A DNA stretch of 64,000 nt, taken from Bacillota bacterium. Its GTDB lineage: Bacteria; Bacillota; Clostridia; DSM-8532. Location: contig JAKIML020000080.1 of assembly GCA_022702935.2 (NCBI GenBank), forward strand, positions 1 to 64,000. The letters are read 5' to 3'. A program made the translations under genes and the position numbers. Below the pieces are notes generated by a model that was not told where the DNA came from, made no database searches, and was given only the letters and a program-made list of their open reading frames with translations. Positions 1 through 8,257 of this stretch are shown piece by piece (the stretch's first letter is position 1; each line of letters opens with the position of its first letter).

Positions 1-77
1 GTTGGAGCACTGAATTCTTTAATCTTCCCGTACCCCAACATTTATTATAGAACCTGTTTTATGCAAAAGTTTGCTCC

Positions 78-106
78 TTGTAGGGTGTCATAAATCCCTG
101 TATAAT
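78..106 (+). promoter_or_regulatory. sigma-A promoter of the VTC-DUF4956-CotH operon
   Basis: A -35 hexamer TTGTAG (78-83) and a consensus -10 TATAAT (101-106) are separated by 17 nt. A purine-rich ribosome-binding site follows at about 132-141. This is the only good promoter seen ahead of the three-gene operon. Bases 1-77 hold no recognisable gene. Confidence 0.7.
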
Positions 107-147
107 GAGTATATGCAATCGTTTGCATCAAGAGAGGGGGAAGTAAA

Positions 148-804
148 ATCGACGGAATTCTAAGATACGAGCTGAAATTTCTTTTGTCGCCGCTTGAGGC
201 CGAAATCCTTCAGCAAAAGATCAAGCATCTTCTGCCCTTCGATCCCATGGGCGATAACGGCAGGTATACCATCGATTCTCTGTATTTTGATGATGTCCAC
301 AGCACCTATCTCAACGAAAAGCTGGATGGTGCGGAAAAAGCGCCTAAATTCAGGATAAGAGCCTACAATAAGAACTATGAAAGGCTCAAGCTGGAGAGAA
401 AACAAAAGAAAGGGGATCTGGTTTATAAAAAGAGCCTTGCCATTTCGCTTGAGGACTATGAAGCTTTTCTCAAGCAACCCCTCGCCTTTGGTCAGCATTT
501 TCCCGAGCTCTACACCAACCGGCTCCTGCCTAGGGTGGTGGTGAGCTACGAACGGACAGCCTTTGTCTATGAGCCGGGGAATGTAAGAATCACCTTGGAC
601 CGACATCTTCAAACCAGCCTCACCCATAACCCCGAGCTGATGGGGACCTTTGCCCGACGACAGGTTTTTGACCAAGAGTCTGTTATTTTTGAAGTAAAGT
701 ACACCGGATTTTTGCCATCCCATTTAAAGGGCGTTATCAATGAAGCCCAGCACAAGCAGAGTATTTCGAAATATGTGCTATGCCGGCTGGCTAGCCTTAC
801 ATAG
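148..804 (+). CDS. VTC-domain protein (polyphosphate polymerase family)
   Basis: This protein of about 218 aa carries a VTC domain, the catalytic tunnel of the yeast vacuolar transporter chaperone that makes polyphosphate from ATP. Family-typical elements are the basic RYELKF strand near the N-terminus, RIRAYN, LKLERKQKKGD, VVVSYERTAF, VRITLDRHL and a late FEVKYTG strand. The start is odd. The RYELKF strand lies upstream of the first canonical start (TTG at 184), the frame is open from 109, and no ATG, GTG or TTG occurs before 184. A strong RBS (132-141) sits 7 nt before an ATC at 148, used here as the likely start; ATT at 157 is the alternative. The downstream DUF4956 and CotH genes are common VTC partners. 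The family call is firm; the start and the substrate are inferred. Confidence 0.8.
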   Translation: MDGILRYELKFLLSPLEAEILQQKIKHLLPFDPMGDNGRYTIDSLYFDDVHSTYLNEKLDGAEKAPKFRIRAYNKNYERLKLERKQKKGDLVYKKSLAISLEDYEAFLKQPLAFGQHFPELYTNRLLPRVVVSYERTAFVYEPGNVRITLDRHLQTSLTHNPELMGTFARRQVFDQESVIFEVKYTGFLPSHLKGVINEAQHKQSISKYVLCRLASLT

Positions 805-814
805 GAGGATTATT

Positions 815-1504
815 ATGGATAAAGCTTTTACCTTTCAGGATATCTTCAGCAAGAACTTCTTAAAGTCCTACGAATTTGAAGGGGTCACCTTGAATCAGGT
901 ACTCATAGCCCTGCTCTTTGCCTTTCTGGCAGGCATGTTCATCTACCTGATCTACCGTGTATCCAACAACACAGCCATGTACGTCAACAGTTTTGGCATA
1001 GCGTTGGTAGCCCTGACCATGATAACATCCCTGGTCATCATGACCATCACCTCCAATGTGATTTTATCGTTGGGTATGGTGGGCGCCTTAAGTATTGTCC
1101 GCTTCAGAACGGCGGTTAAAGAAGCCATCGATATTGTTTACATGTTCTGGGCCATCGCCACGGGTATTGCTGTAGGGGCTGGCTTCTATTTCATTGCCTC
1201 AGTCAGCGTCCTTGTTATTGGGGGTTTGCTCTTTGCCATGAGCAAGATCACCATTCGAGAAAGTGCCTTTGTACTGGCGGTGAGCACCACCGGCCAGGTC
1301 TCGCAAAAGGTTTTGGAGGACATTCTGAAGGCAGAGGTCAAGAAATACCTTTTCAAGGCCAAAACCACCCATGCGGGGGGCGCCGAATATACCTACGAGG
1401 TTCGCTTAAGAAACAACACAGCTGATTTTACCGAGAATCTCTCAAAGGTTCCTGGAGTGGCAGGGGTGTCCCTGGTTGGCTTTAAGTCGCAAAACACCCT
1501 GTAA
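815..1504 (+). CDS. DUF4956 domain-containing membrane protein
   Basis: This 229-aa protein has several hydrophobic segments in its first two thirds (about residues 24-48, 55-80 and 105-150) and then a soluble C-terminal domain. The central motif SIVRFRTAVKE is typical of DUF4956. The start is ATG 815, preceded by AGGAGGA at 803-809; a longer reading from 740 would run back through the preceding gene. It lies 10 nt after the VTC gene and 10 nt before cotH. DUF4956 proteins often accompany VTC and CotH genes, but their molecular role is not established. Membrane location is inferred from hydrophobicity. Confidence 0.85.
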   Translation: MDKAFTFQDIFSKNFLKSYEFEGVTLNQVLIALLFAFLAGMFIYLIYRVSNNTAMYVNSFGIALVALTMITSLVIMTITSNVILSLGMVGALSIVRFRTAVKEAIDIVYMFWAIATGIAVGAGFYFIASVSVLVIGGLLFAMSKITIRESAFVLAVSTTGQVSQKVLEDILKAEVKKYLFKAKTTHAGGAEYTYEVRLRNNTADFTENLSKVPGVAGVSLVGFKSQNTL

Positions 1505-1514
1505 GGAGTTGGGT

Positions 1515-2984
1515 ATGAAGCGTTTATTAGCACTTCTCGTCCTGGCCTGTCTGCTTGTGGGTTTGACCCTTGCAGCGCCCATGCTTTCAGGGACTGGAGC
1601 CCGGGCGGTTTCCGGTATTAACGCCAAAGATCCTTCAAAAGCCGGAGCTTCCCTAATTTATGTGGATTCCAAGGATTTTTTCAGGCTTTTCAGAGATGAT
1701 ACCGTAAAGATACTGACCATCAGCATCAGCCCCGAGGAATGGCAGGGCATGCTTCAGGATATGGCCAGGATGAGGCCCATCGACGATCGTATGCGAACGG
1801 GCAATTATCGCAGAGCCACCCTTACCTATGAGGATAAGGACGGCAAGATCACCCTGGAGAATGTGGGCATCCGGACGAAAGGCAATACCAGCAGAATTCT
1901 GCCCCAGGATGGACAGGGCTATCACCGTGCCCATTTTAAGATTAAATTCAACGAGACCTTTGATTATGAGGAGGACAGCCAGGCCTACAGAGAGCTGTCC
2001 CAGCGCTCCTTCATGACTTTGGATGCCCTGATCCTTAAGGCCAATATGTGGAATGATCCCTCCTTTGTTCATGAGAAATATGCCTATGATCTTATGCGAG
2101 AGGCAGGGCTTAAGGTGCCCCAAATCTCAATGACCAAGGTTATATTCAAGATAGGGGACAAGACGGTGGACTATGGGGTATATTCCATGGTTGAGCCCAT
2201 TGACAAGAGCTTTTTGGAAAAGCGCTATACCAACGCCCAGGGCAATCTGTACAAGAGCCTCTGGCAGAATTTCGGGCCGGCCACTCTTGAACCCATTACC
2301 CAGTCCAAGGCTGTGGGCATCAAGGACTGGACAAAGAACTACCGCCCGTCCTATGATCTTAAGACCAATAAGGATAATGCCGATCATACGGTTCTGCTCA
2401 CCTTTATAGAGAAGCTCAACAGCCTTGATGGGGAGGAACTGAAGGCCTACCTGGAAGAGACCTTTGAGGTGGACACCTTCCTTAAGTTCATGGCCCTGAA
2501 TATGCTTTTGGGCATGCCTGACGACTACTGGGCCATGGGAAATAATTATTACCTTTACTTTAATCCTCAGGGTAAGCTTGAGTTCCTTCCCTATGACTAT
2601 GATCAATGCCTGGGCTCGGGATGGGACGGCAATCTTCCCAGAGGGCTTGTGAGCATAGCCACCGCCAATATTCTCAAGTGGAATAACAGTGCGGCCATAT
2701 TGTCCGGGCAGCCCTCCTCCAGACCTCTGGTGGAAAAGATACTTTCGTTTGATGACTATAAAGATCGGTATCTTAAGTATCTGAAAGACTTCTCCATGGC
2801 CCAGGACAGCCCGTTCTCCTATAGTCGCTTTATGGCGCTGTATGAATCGGTGGAGGCGCTCTACGGCCCCCTTATGAAGAACGATACAATGGAGAGCAGC
2901 ACCATGACCCTGTCCAACGAAGAATGGTACTTTGAGACCAAGCTGAGAAGTGTTGAAAGCCAGCTTGCGCAGTTAGGCTATTAA
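1515..2984 (+). CDS. cotH: CotH-family kinase, exported
   Basis: This 489-aa protein starts with a signal peptide or membrane anchor (MKRLLALLVLACLL). The body is a CotH domain: a TKGNTS strand, the block KANMWNDPSFVHEKYAYDL followed by REAGL, and the active-site block FLPYDYDQCLG. CotH proteins are atypical protein kinases that phosphorylate spore-coat proteins in Bacillus, and also occur in polyphosphate-linked operons outside sporulation. The start is ATG 1515 with AAGGAG at 1503-1508; an in-frame ATG at 1476 lies inside the DUF4956 gene. The export signal and operon place it at the cell surface. Whether it acts on the spore coat or with polyphosphate is not decidable here. Confidence 0.85.
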   Translation: MKRLLALLVLACLLVGLTLAAPMLSGTGARAVSGINAKDPSKAGASLIYVDSKDFFRLFRDDTVKILTISISPEEWQGMLQDMARMRPIDDRMRTGNYRRATLTYEDKDGKITLENVGIRTKGNTSRILPQDGQGYHRAHFKIKFNETFDYEEDSQAYRELSQRSFMTLDALILKANMWNDPSFVHEKYAYDLMREAGLKVPQISMTKVIFKIGDKTVDYGVYSMVEPIDKSFLEKRYTNAQGNLYKSLWQNFGPATLEPITQSKAVGIKDWTKNYRPSYDLKTNKDNADHTVLLTFIEKLNSLDGEELKAYLEETFEVDTFLKFMALNMLLGMPDDYWAMGNNYYLYFNPQGKLEFLPYDYDQCLGSGWDGNLPRGLVSIATANILKWNNSAAILSGQPSSRPLVEKILSFDDYKDRYLKYLKDFSMAQDSPFSYSRFMALYESVEALYGPLMKNDTMESSTMTLSNEEWYFETKLRSVESQLAQLGY

Positions 2985-3029
2985 GGTTTTGTCTCTTTTT
3001 GTGCATAGCTCCCGTATCGCCTGTGTAAT

Positions 3030-3055
3030 TATGGTAGTCAGTACCCATATTTTTT
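3030..3055 (+). terminator. probable terminator after cotH
   Basis: Arms TATGGTA (3030-3036) and TACCCATA (3042-3049) pair with one bulged C and a 5-nt loop, followed by six T. It is a weak stem but well placed between cotH and uppS. Confidence 0.45.
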
Positions 3056-3119
3056 GATATGATTATTTAGGTATGTGGAATGAATCCATACTTTAAGCAG
3101 GGTTACGGGAGTTTTTAGC

Positions 3120-3851
3120 ATGTTTTTTAAGAAAAAAGTTGAGTTGGATATGAGCAATATTCCCAGGCACATTGCCATTATCATGGACGGCAATGGCCGC
3201 TGGGCTCAAAAGCGCGGTCTTTCCAGAACCATGGGCCACCGGGAAGGCTCACGTACCCTTAAGAAAATCGTAGAGGCTTGCTATAATCTCGGGGTCAAAT
3301 ACCTTACCGTGTATGCCTTTTCAACCGAGAACTGGTCCAGACCCAAGCAGGAAGTGGACGACCTGATGAACCTGATTCTGGAATACCTGTTGAATGCGGA
3401 AAAGGAGCTTAAAGGGAAGAATGTCCGTATCCGTGTTATTGGGGACAGAAAAAGGCTCCCTGAGCGGATTCAGAAAGAAATCGAACGGGTTGAGAGCAAC
3501 ACGCGCCATATCCAGGGCTTGGACTTTGTTATTGCCCTCAATTACGGAGGACGTCAGGAAATCATTGATGCCGTTTCCTGCTTGGTTGAGGATGTGAAAG
3601 CGGGGAAGCTGTGCGAGGTCAATGAACAGGCCATTGCCGAAAGGCTCTACACCCATGAAATCCCCGATCCCGATCTTTTGATTCGGACCAGCGGGGAGAT
3701 GCGTCTGAGCAATTTTCTGCTCTGGCAATGCTGTTATACCGAATTTTACTTCAGCAAGGCCCTGTGGCCCGATTTTGATGAGGCTTGCTTAAGGGAAGCC
3801 ATATTGTCATACCAAGGCCGGCAGAGACGCTTTGGAGGTGTAAAATGTTAA
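3120..3851 (+). CDS. uppS: isoprenyl transferase (undecaprenyl diphosphate synthase)
   Basis: This 243-aa cis-prenyltransferase elongates farnesyl diphosphate with isopentenyl diphosphate to the C55 lipid carrier of cell-wall synthesis. The catalytic block is IAIIMDGNGRWAQKRG. YAFSTENWSRP and the C-terminal RTSGEMRLSNFLLWQ are also family signatures. The start is ATG 3120, 9 nt after ACGGGAG; an internal ATG at 3150 is less likely. The stop overlaps the cdsA start by 7 nt, so translation is probably coupled. It heads the cluster uppS-cdsA-dxr-rseP-ispG. The frr and pyrH genes that usually precede it are absent; the polyphosphate operon takes their place. Confidence 0.95.
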   Translation: MFFKKKVELDMSNIPRHIAIIMDGNGRWAQKRGLSRTMGHREGSRTLKKIVEACYNLGVKYLTVYAFSTENWSRPKQEVDDLMNLILEYLLNAEKELKGKNVRIRVIGDRKRLPERIQKEIERVESNTRHIQGLDFVIALNYGGRQEIIDAVSCLVEDVKAGKLCEVNEQAIAERLYTHEIPDPDLLIRTSGEMRLSNFLLWQCCYTEFYFSKALWPDFDEACLREAILSYQGRQRRFGGVKC

Positions 3852-4702
3852 CCCGTATCATTAGCGGTATCATTGGAGCCGCTGTTTTAATTGGTGTTTT
3901 GCTGCTCCCGCCATATGTTTTGGCTGTGGTGGTTGCGGCTGCCGCGATTATAGGCTTGTTTGAGTTTGCCCAGGCCATGAAGCACAAGGAAATTCATATT
4001 GACCTTGTGGTCAGTGCCATTGCCGCAGTGGCCATTGTTGGAAAGGCTTATGGCTCCACTCTTTCCAGGGAGTTGTTCCCGGTGCTGTCCCATGTATTTG
4101 CCAATGTGCTGGACCTGCAATATCTCAACGCGCTGTTGTATATCATCATTGTCTATTTCTTTTGCCGGATCATCTTTGAAAAAGGCCGGTTCCGTATGGA
4201 GGACATGGCCTACACCTTATTGGGAATTTTGTATATTCCGTTTCTTTTGGCCTTTATTGTTTCAACCCGTAATCTGAACAGGGGATTCGAGTTTGTCTGG
4301 CTCATCTTCATAGGCGCCATGATGACCGATATCTTTGCCTATTTTTCAGGGGTTTTTCTGGGCAAGACCAAGATCATCCCCCATATCAGTCCCAAGAAGA
4401 CCGTTGAAGGCTCCATTGGCGGTGCGCTGGGGTGCATGCTCATCATGATTCTTTACGGCGCCCTGGTCATCAACCGCGCTGGTGTGGAGCCGGTGTCCCT
4501 GGTGCACTTTGCCATTCTGGGACTCTTATGCGGCATAGTCTCCCAGCTTGGCGACTGGGCTGCATCGGCCATAAAACGCAATACGGGTATCAAGGATTAT
4601 GGCAATCTCATTCCCGGACACGGAGGCATTATGGACAGAGCCGACAGTGTTCTCTTCGTAGCCCCGTTAATCTATATCTATGTGAGCTTATTTATGTGCT
4701 AG
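3845..4702 (+). CDS. cdsA: phosphatidate cytidylyltransferase
   Basis: This 285-aa integral membrane enzyme makes CDP-diacylglycerol from phosphatidate and CTP, the precursor of phospholipids. The family signature lies near the C-terminus: SAIKR, then KDYGNLIPGHGG and MDRAD, with the conserved acidic and glycine residues. Most of the rest is hydrophobic. The start is ATG 3845, with GGAGGTG at 3835-3841, inside the end of uppS. It is 13 nt from dxr. Confidence 0.95.
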   Translation: MLTRIISGIIGAAVLIGVLLLPPYVLAVVVAAAAIIGLFEFAQAMKHKEIHIDLVVSAIAAVAIVGKAYGSTLSRELFPVLSHVFANVLDLQYLNALLYIIIVYFFCRIIFEKGRFRMEDMAYTLLGILYIPFLLAFIVSTRNLNRGFEFVWLIFIGAMMTDIFAYFSGVFLGKTKIIPHISPKKTVEGSIGGALGCMLIMILYGALVINRAGVEPVSLVHFAILGLLCGIVSQLGDWAASAIKRNTGIKDYGNLIPGHGGIMDRADSVLFVAPLIYIYVSLFMC

Positions 4703-4715
4703 AAAGGAAGTCAAT

Positions 4716-5870
4716 ATGGTTAAAGGGCTTACCATCCTGGGTTCGACGGGCTCCATTGGCGTACAGGCCCTCCAGGTGTGTGAAAACCTTCAAATAGACG
4801 TTGTATCCCTCATTGCCCACAGTAATGTCCGGCTCATGGCAGAGCAAATCCGTAAATATCGACCCAAAGTGGCAGCGCTCTACGACGAAAAGGCCGCCGA
4901 GGAATTGATGCTGCTTGTCCCTGACCATGATACAAAGATTTTGAAAGGCTTGCCGGGGGTTTTAGAGGCAGTGGTGCATCCCGATGCCGATACGGTGCTG
5001 ACCTCAGTGGTGGGCATTGCGGGACTCCTGCCCACCATGACCGCTATTGAGGCAGGAAAGCATATTGCCCTGTCCAACAAGGAAACCCTGGTTACTGCTG
5101 GGGCGCTGGTTATGGAAGCAGCAAAGCGGAAAGGCGTTCGTCTTCTGCCTGTGGACAGCGAGCATTCGGCCATCTTTCAGAGCTTGGCCGGAAACAGGCA
5201 TGAGGATATTTCAAAGATCATTCTCACCGCTTCGGGCGGCCCCTTCAGAGGATATTCCCTGGAGCAGCTTCAGAGGGTTACTGTGGAGCAGGCCCTGAAT
5301 CATCCCAATTGGTCCATGGGCAGCAAGATTACCATTGATTCAGCCACCATGATGAACAAGGGGCTGGAAGTTATTGAGGCAATGTGGCTCTTTGACGTTC
5401 CACCCGAAAGCATTGAGGTGGTGGTGCATCCTCAGAGCATCATTCACTCCATGGTAGAATACAGGGATGGTTCGATCATGGCGCAATTGGGAGCACCCGA
5501 TATGCGCATTCCCATTCAGCTTGCGCTGACCTGGCCCGAGCGCCATGCCAATCCCTTCAGAAAGATAAGCTTTTCCGAGATTTCCTGCCTGACCTTCGAG
5601 AAGCCGGATCTTAAGACCTTTAGGGCCTTAAAACTGGCTTTTGAGGCTGCCAAGGTGGGGGGAACCCTGCCCTGTGCCATGAACGCAGCCAATGAGGTGG
5701 CCGTTGATCTGTTCTTAAAGGGGCGGATTTCATTCCTGCAGATTGCAGAGCTTATAGAACGGGTTATGGATATGCATATTGTGAATAGTAAGCCTGTACT
5801 CAACGATATAATAGATACTGACCGGACCTCGCGTGAATTGGCCCGGAGCATATTGCATGGGGGGTTCTAA
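4716..5870 (+). CDS. dxr: 1-deoxy-D-xylulose 5-phosphate reductoisomerase
   Basis: This 384-aa cytoplasmic enzyme is the second step of the MEP isoprenoid pathway (DXP plus NADPH to MEP). It shows the NADPH-binding GSTGSIGVQAL at the N-terminus, the metal-binding VDSEHSAIFQ block, and the GSKITIDSATMMNKGLE signature. Length matches the family. AGAAAGGAAG precedes ATG 4716. Its stop is directly followed by the rseP start at 5871, and ispG of the same pathway is two genes on. Confidence 0.96.
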   Translation: MVKGLTILGSTGSIGVQALQVCENLQIDVVSLIAHSNVRLMAEQIRKYRPKVAALYDEKAAEELMLLVPDHDTKILKGLPGVLEAVVHPDADTVLTSVVGIAGLLPTMTAIEAGKHIALSNKETLVTAGALVMEAAKRKGVRLLPVDSEHSAIFQSLAGNRHEDISKIILTASGGPFRGYSLEQLQRVTVEQALNHPNWSMGSKITIDSATMMNKGLEVIEAMWLFDVPPESIEVVVHPQSIIHSMVEYRDGSIMAQLGAPDMRIPIQLALTWPERHANPFRKISFSEISCLTFEKPDLKTFRALKLAFEAAKVGGTLPCAMNAANEVAVDLFLKGRISFLQIAELIERVMDMHIVNSKPVLNDIIDTDRTSRELARSILHGGF

Positions 5871-7169
5871 ATGAGTGTTGTTATTGCTTTGATTGCACTG
5901 AGCGTACTGATTTTCGTTCACGAATTGGGACATTTTCTGGCCGCCAAGGCCGTTGGTATAAAGGTTATCGAATTTGCCCTGTTTATGGGGCCCAAGCTCC
6001 TCTCCTTCACCAAGGGTGAAACCACCTATTCTCTCAGACTCATTCCCATGGGAGGATTCTGCAAGATGGAGGGGGAGGATGAAGACTCGGACGATGAACG
6101 CGCCTTTTCCAGGAAATCGGTGGGTCAGCGGGCTCTGGTCATAGCCGCCGGGCCTGCCATGAACATCCTGACAGCGTTCCTTTTTGCCATGGTTTTCCTT
6201 TCAGCCAAGGGATTTGATACCAAAACCATTACAGAGCTTTCCAATACCTCGCCCCTTAAGGCTGTGGGCGTTGAAGTGGGGGATCAGTTGCTGTCCTATG
6301 ATGGAAAGAAAATCTTTGATCCCAGCCTGGACATCAATACCTTTTTGTATGGGGAAGACGGCACAGAGAAGGAGATCACCTTCTTTGATGTCAGCGAGAA
6401 TAAAAAGGTGACCAAGGTCATTACTCCCGGTAAAACCCCTGCCAGAGTGCGGCTGGGCTTTACCGCCAAATTGGTCAATAAGGAGGCCACCAATATAATC
6501 GATATGATTGAGGTGGATTCGCCCCTGGAAAAGGCGGGCATCAAGCGGGGAGACCGAGTCATTCAGCTTGACGACACCCCTGTGACCAGCACCGCCGATA
6601 TTCAGAAATATCTCAACCAGACCCGGGTTGACAAATTGGCTCCCTTAACGGTGGTGGTGGAGCGCAACGGCAAGACCCTGACCTTTAATAATGTGGTGCC
6701 TTTTATCGATTTCAACTATGACCTGGGCTTTAAATTTGAGTATAGAGAAAAGGGCAGCATCCTTGAGGTGGCCAGGGCCTCCGTCGATTACTGCATATCC
6801 ACTATGCGGAGCGTCATTATATCCATTGGCTGGCTGTTTAACGGTACTGTATCGGTCAAGGAAATGTCGGGACCCGTTGGCATCATCGGTGCTGTGGGCA
6901 GTGTGGTGGAGAGCCAGGAATCTGCAAATGTTATATTCCTCAATCTGATTTACTTCTGCTCCTTTATCAGCATCAACCTGGGGGTCATGAATCTGATCCC
7001 GTTTCCGGCGCTGGATGGGAGCATGCTGCTGTTCCTGCTTATCGAAAAAATACGGGGAAAACCGCTTCCTCAGGAGAAGCTGGGCATGATCTCCATGATC
7101 GGCTTTATTCTGTTGATTTGCGTCCTTATTTTTACACTCTTCAACGATATTCCAAGATGGCTCATGTAA
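5871..7169 (+). CDS. rseP: site-2 zinc metalloprotease RseP/RasP
   Basis: This 432-aa membrane metalloprotease carries HELGHFLAAKAVG near the N-terminus (zinc ligands) and the third-ligand region NLIPFPALDG near the C-terminus. Between them two PDZ-like repeats can be seen (SPLKAVGVEVGDQLLS and SPLEKAGIKRGDRVIQ), giving a tandem-PDZ arrangement as in E. coli RseP. The role is intramembrane cleavage of anti-sigma factors and signal-peptide remnants. The ATG touches the dxr stop, so coupling is likely. Confidence 0.95.
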   Translation: MSVVIALIALSVLIFVHELGHFLAAKAVGIKVIEFALFMGPKLLSFTKGETTYSLRLIPMGGFCKMEGEDEDSDDERAFSRKSVGQRALVIAAGPAMNILTAFLFAMVFLSAKGFDTKTITELSNTSPLKAVGVEVGDQLLSYDGKKIFDPSLDINTFLYGEDGTEKEITFFDVSENKKVTKVITPGKTPARVRLGFTAKLVNKEATNIIDMIEVDSPLEKAGIKRGDRVIQLDDTPVTSTADIQKYLNQTRVDKLAPLTVVVERNGKTLTFNNVVPFIDFNYDLGFKFEYREKGSILEVARASVDYCISTMRSVIISIGWLFNGTVSVKEMSGPVGIIGAVGSVVESQESANVIFLNLIYFCSFISINLGVMNLIPFPALDGSMLLFLLIEKIRGKPLPQEKLGMISMIGFILLICVLIFTLFNDIPRWLM

Positions 7170-7195
7170 ACCAAGGATTTTGAGGTAGGTTAGCT

Positions 7196-8257
7196 GTGGA
7201 AACAGGAATCCAAAGAAGAAAAACCCGAAAAGTCAGGGTGGGGGATCTCTATATTGGTGGAGATGCCCCTATTACCATACAATCCATGACCAATACCAAA
7301 ACCAGTGATGTTGAGGCCACTGTCCGGCAGATCCGCGCCCTGGAAGAGGCGGGCTGTGATATTGTCCGCGTGGCCGTTCCCGATATGGAGGCCGCCGAGG
7401 CCATTGCCCGGATTAAGCAAAGCATTCATATTCCCCTTGTGGCCGACATTCATTTTGATTATCGGCTGGCCCTGAAGGCCATGGACGGTGGAGCGGACAA
7501 GATCCGCATCAATCCGGGCAATATTGGTTCGAAGGACAGGGTTAAGGAAGTGGTGGACAAAGCCAGGGAGAAGGGTATTGCCCTGAGAATCGGTGTCAAC
7601 AGCGGGTCTTTGGAAAAGGAGCTGCTGAACAAGTACGGCCGAGTTACGGCCCAGGCCTTGGTGGAAAGCGCCCTTGGTCATGTGCGCATTCTGGAGGAGC
7701 TGAACTTTTTTGATACGGTCATCTCCATTAAATCCTCGGATGTTGTTATGGCGCTGGAGGCCCATCGCCTGTTGGCTGAAAAGACCGATTATCCCCTGCA
7801 CATCGGCATAACCGAGGCGGGCACCATTTACCGGGGCACTATTAAGTCAGCGGTAGGCATTGGTGCCATGCTTTTATCGGGTATTGGCGATACGGTGCGG
7901 GTTTCCCTGACAGGGGATCCGGTGGAGGAGATCAAGGCGGCCAAGGAAATCCTTCGGGCCTGCGGCCTGTATCAAAAGGGCGTGGTGTTTGTCTCCTGTC
8001 CCACCTGCGGGCGCACCCAGATTGATCTCATCGGCATTGCCGAGAAGGTTGAAGCAGCGCTGGCCGATTGTGACAAGCCCATCAAGGTGGCCGTCATGGG
8101 CTGTGTGGTCAATGGCCCCGGTGAAGCACGCGAGGCCGATATTGGCATTGCAGGGGGCAAGGACTCGGCCGTCATCTTCAAAAAGGGCGAGATTCTGCGC
8201 AAGGTCAAAGAATCAGAGATTGTTGATGCCTTGCTGGAGGAGATCAAACGGATGTAA
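7196..8257 (+). CDS. ispG: 4-hydroxy-3-methylbut-2-enyl diphosphate synthase
   Basis: This 353-aa Fe-S enzyme reduces MEcPP to HMBPP in the MEP pathway. It has the TIM-barrel opening with [12 protein letters not shown], then the cluster-binding [11 protein letters not shown] and the third-cysteine block [11 protein letters not shown]. The start is GTG 7196 with GAGGTAGGT at 7182-7190. It is the last gene of the operon; its final 14 nt overlap the convergent asparagine-synthetase-like gene. No terminator is visible in the overlap. Confidence 0.96.
   Translation: METGIQRRKTRKVRVGDLYIGGDAPITIQSMTNTKTSDVEATVRQIRALEEAGCDIVRVAVPDMEAAEAIARIKQSIHIPLVADIHFDYRLALKAMDGGADKIRINPGNIGSKDRVKEVVDKAREKGIALRIGVNSGSLEKELLNKYGRVTAQALVESALGHVRILEELNFFDTVISIKSSDVVMALEAHRLLAEKTDYPLHIGITEAGTIYRGTIKSAVGIGAMLLSGIGDTVRVSLTGDPVEEIKAAKEILRACGLYQKGVVFVSCPTCGRTQIDLIGIAEKVEAALADCDKPIKVAVMGCVVNGPGEAREADIGIAGGKDSAVIFKKGEILRKVKESEIVDALLEEIKRM

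Noticed and set aside
1-77. Gene end or terminator at the left edge
   Set aside because: Only a weak GTTGG / CCAAC pairing is seen and there is no coding frame with recognisable content.
7190-7801. 203-codon open frame on the minus strand over ispG
   Set aside because: It lies wholly antisense to a clearly recognised gene, has no RBS or family motifs, and reflects codon bias of the real gene. The same holds for the long antisense frames at 45693-46307, 51876-52523 and 41693-42508.
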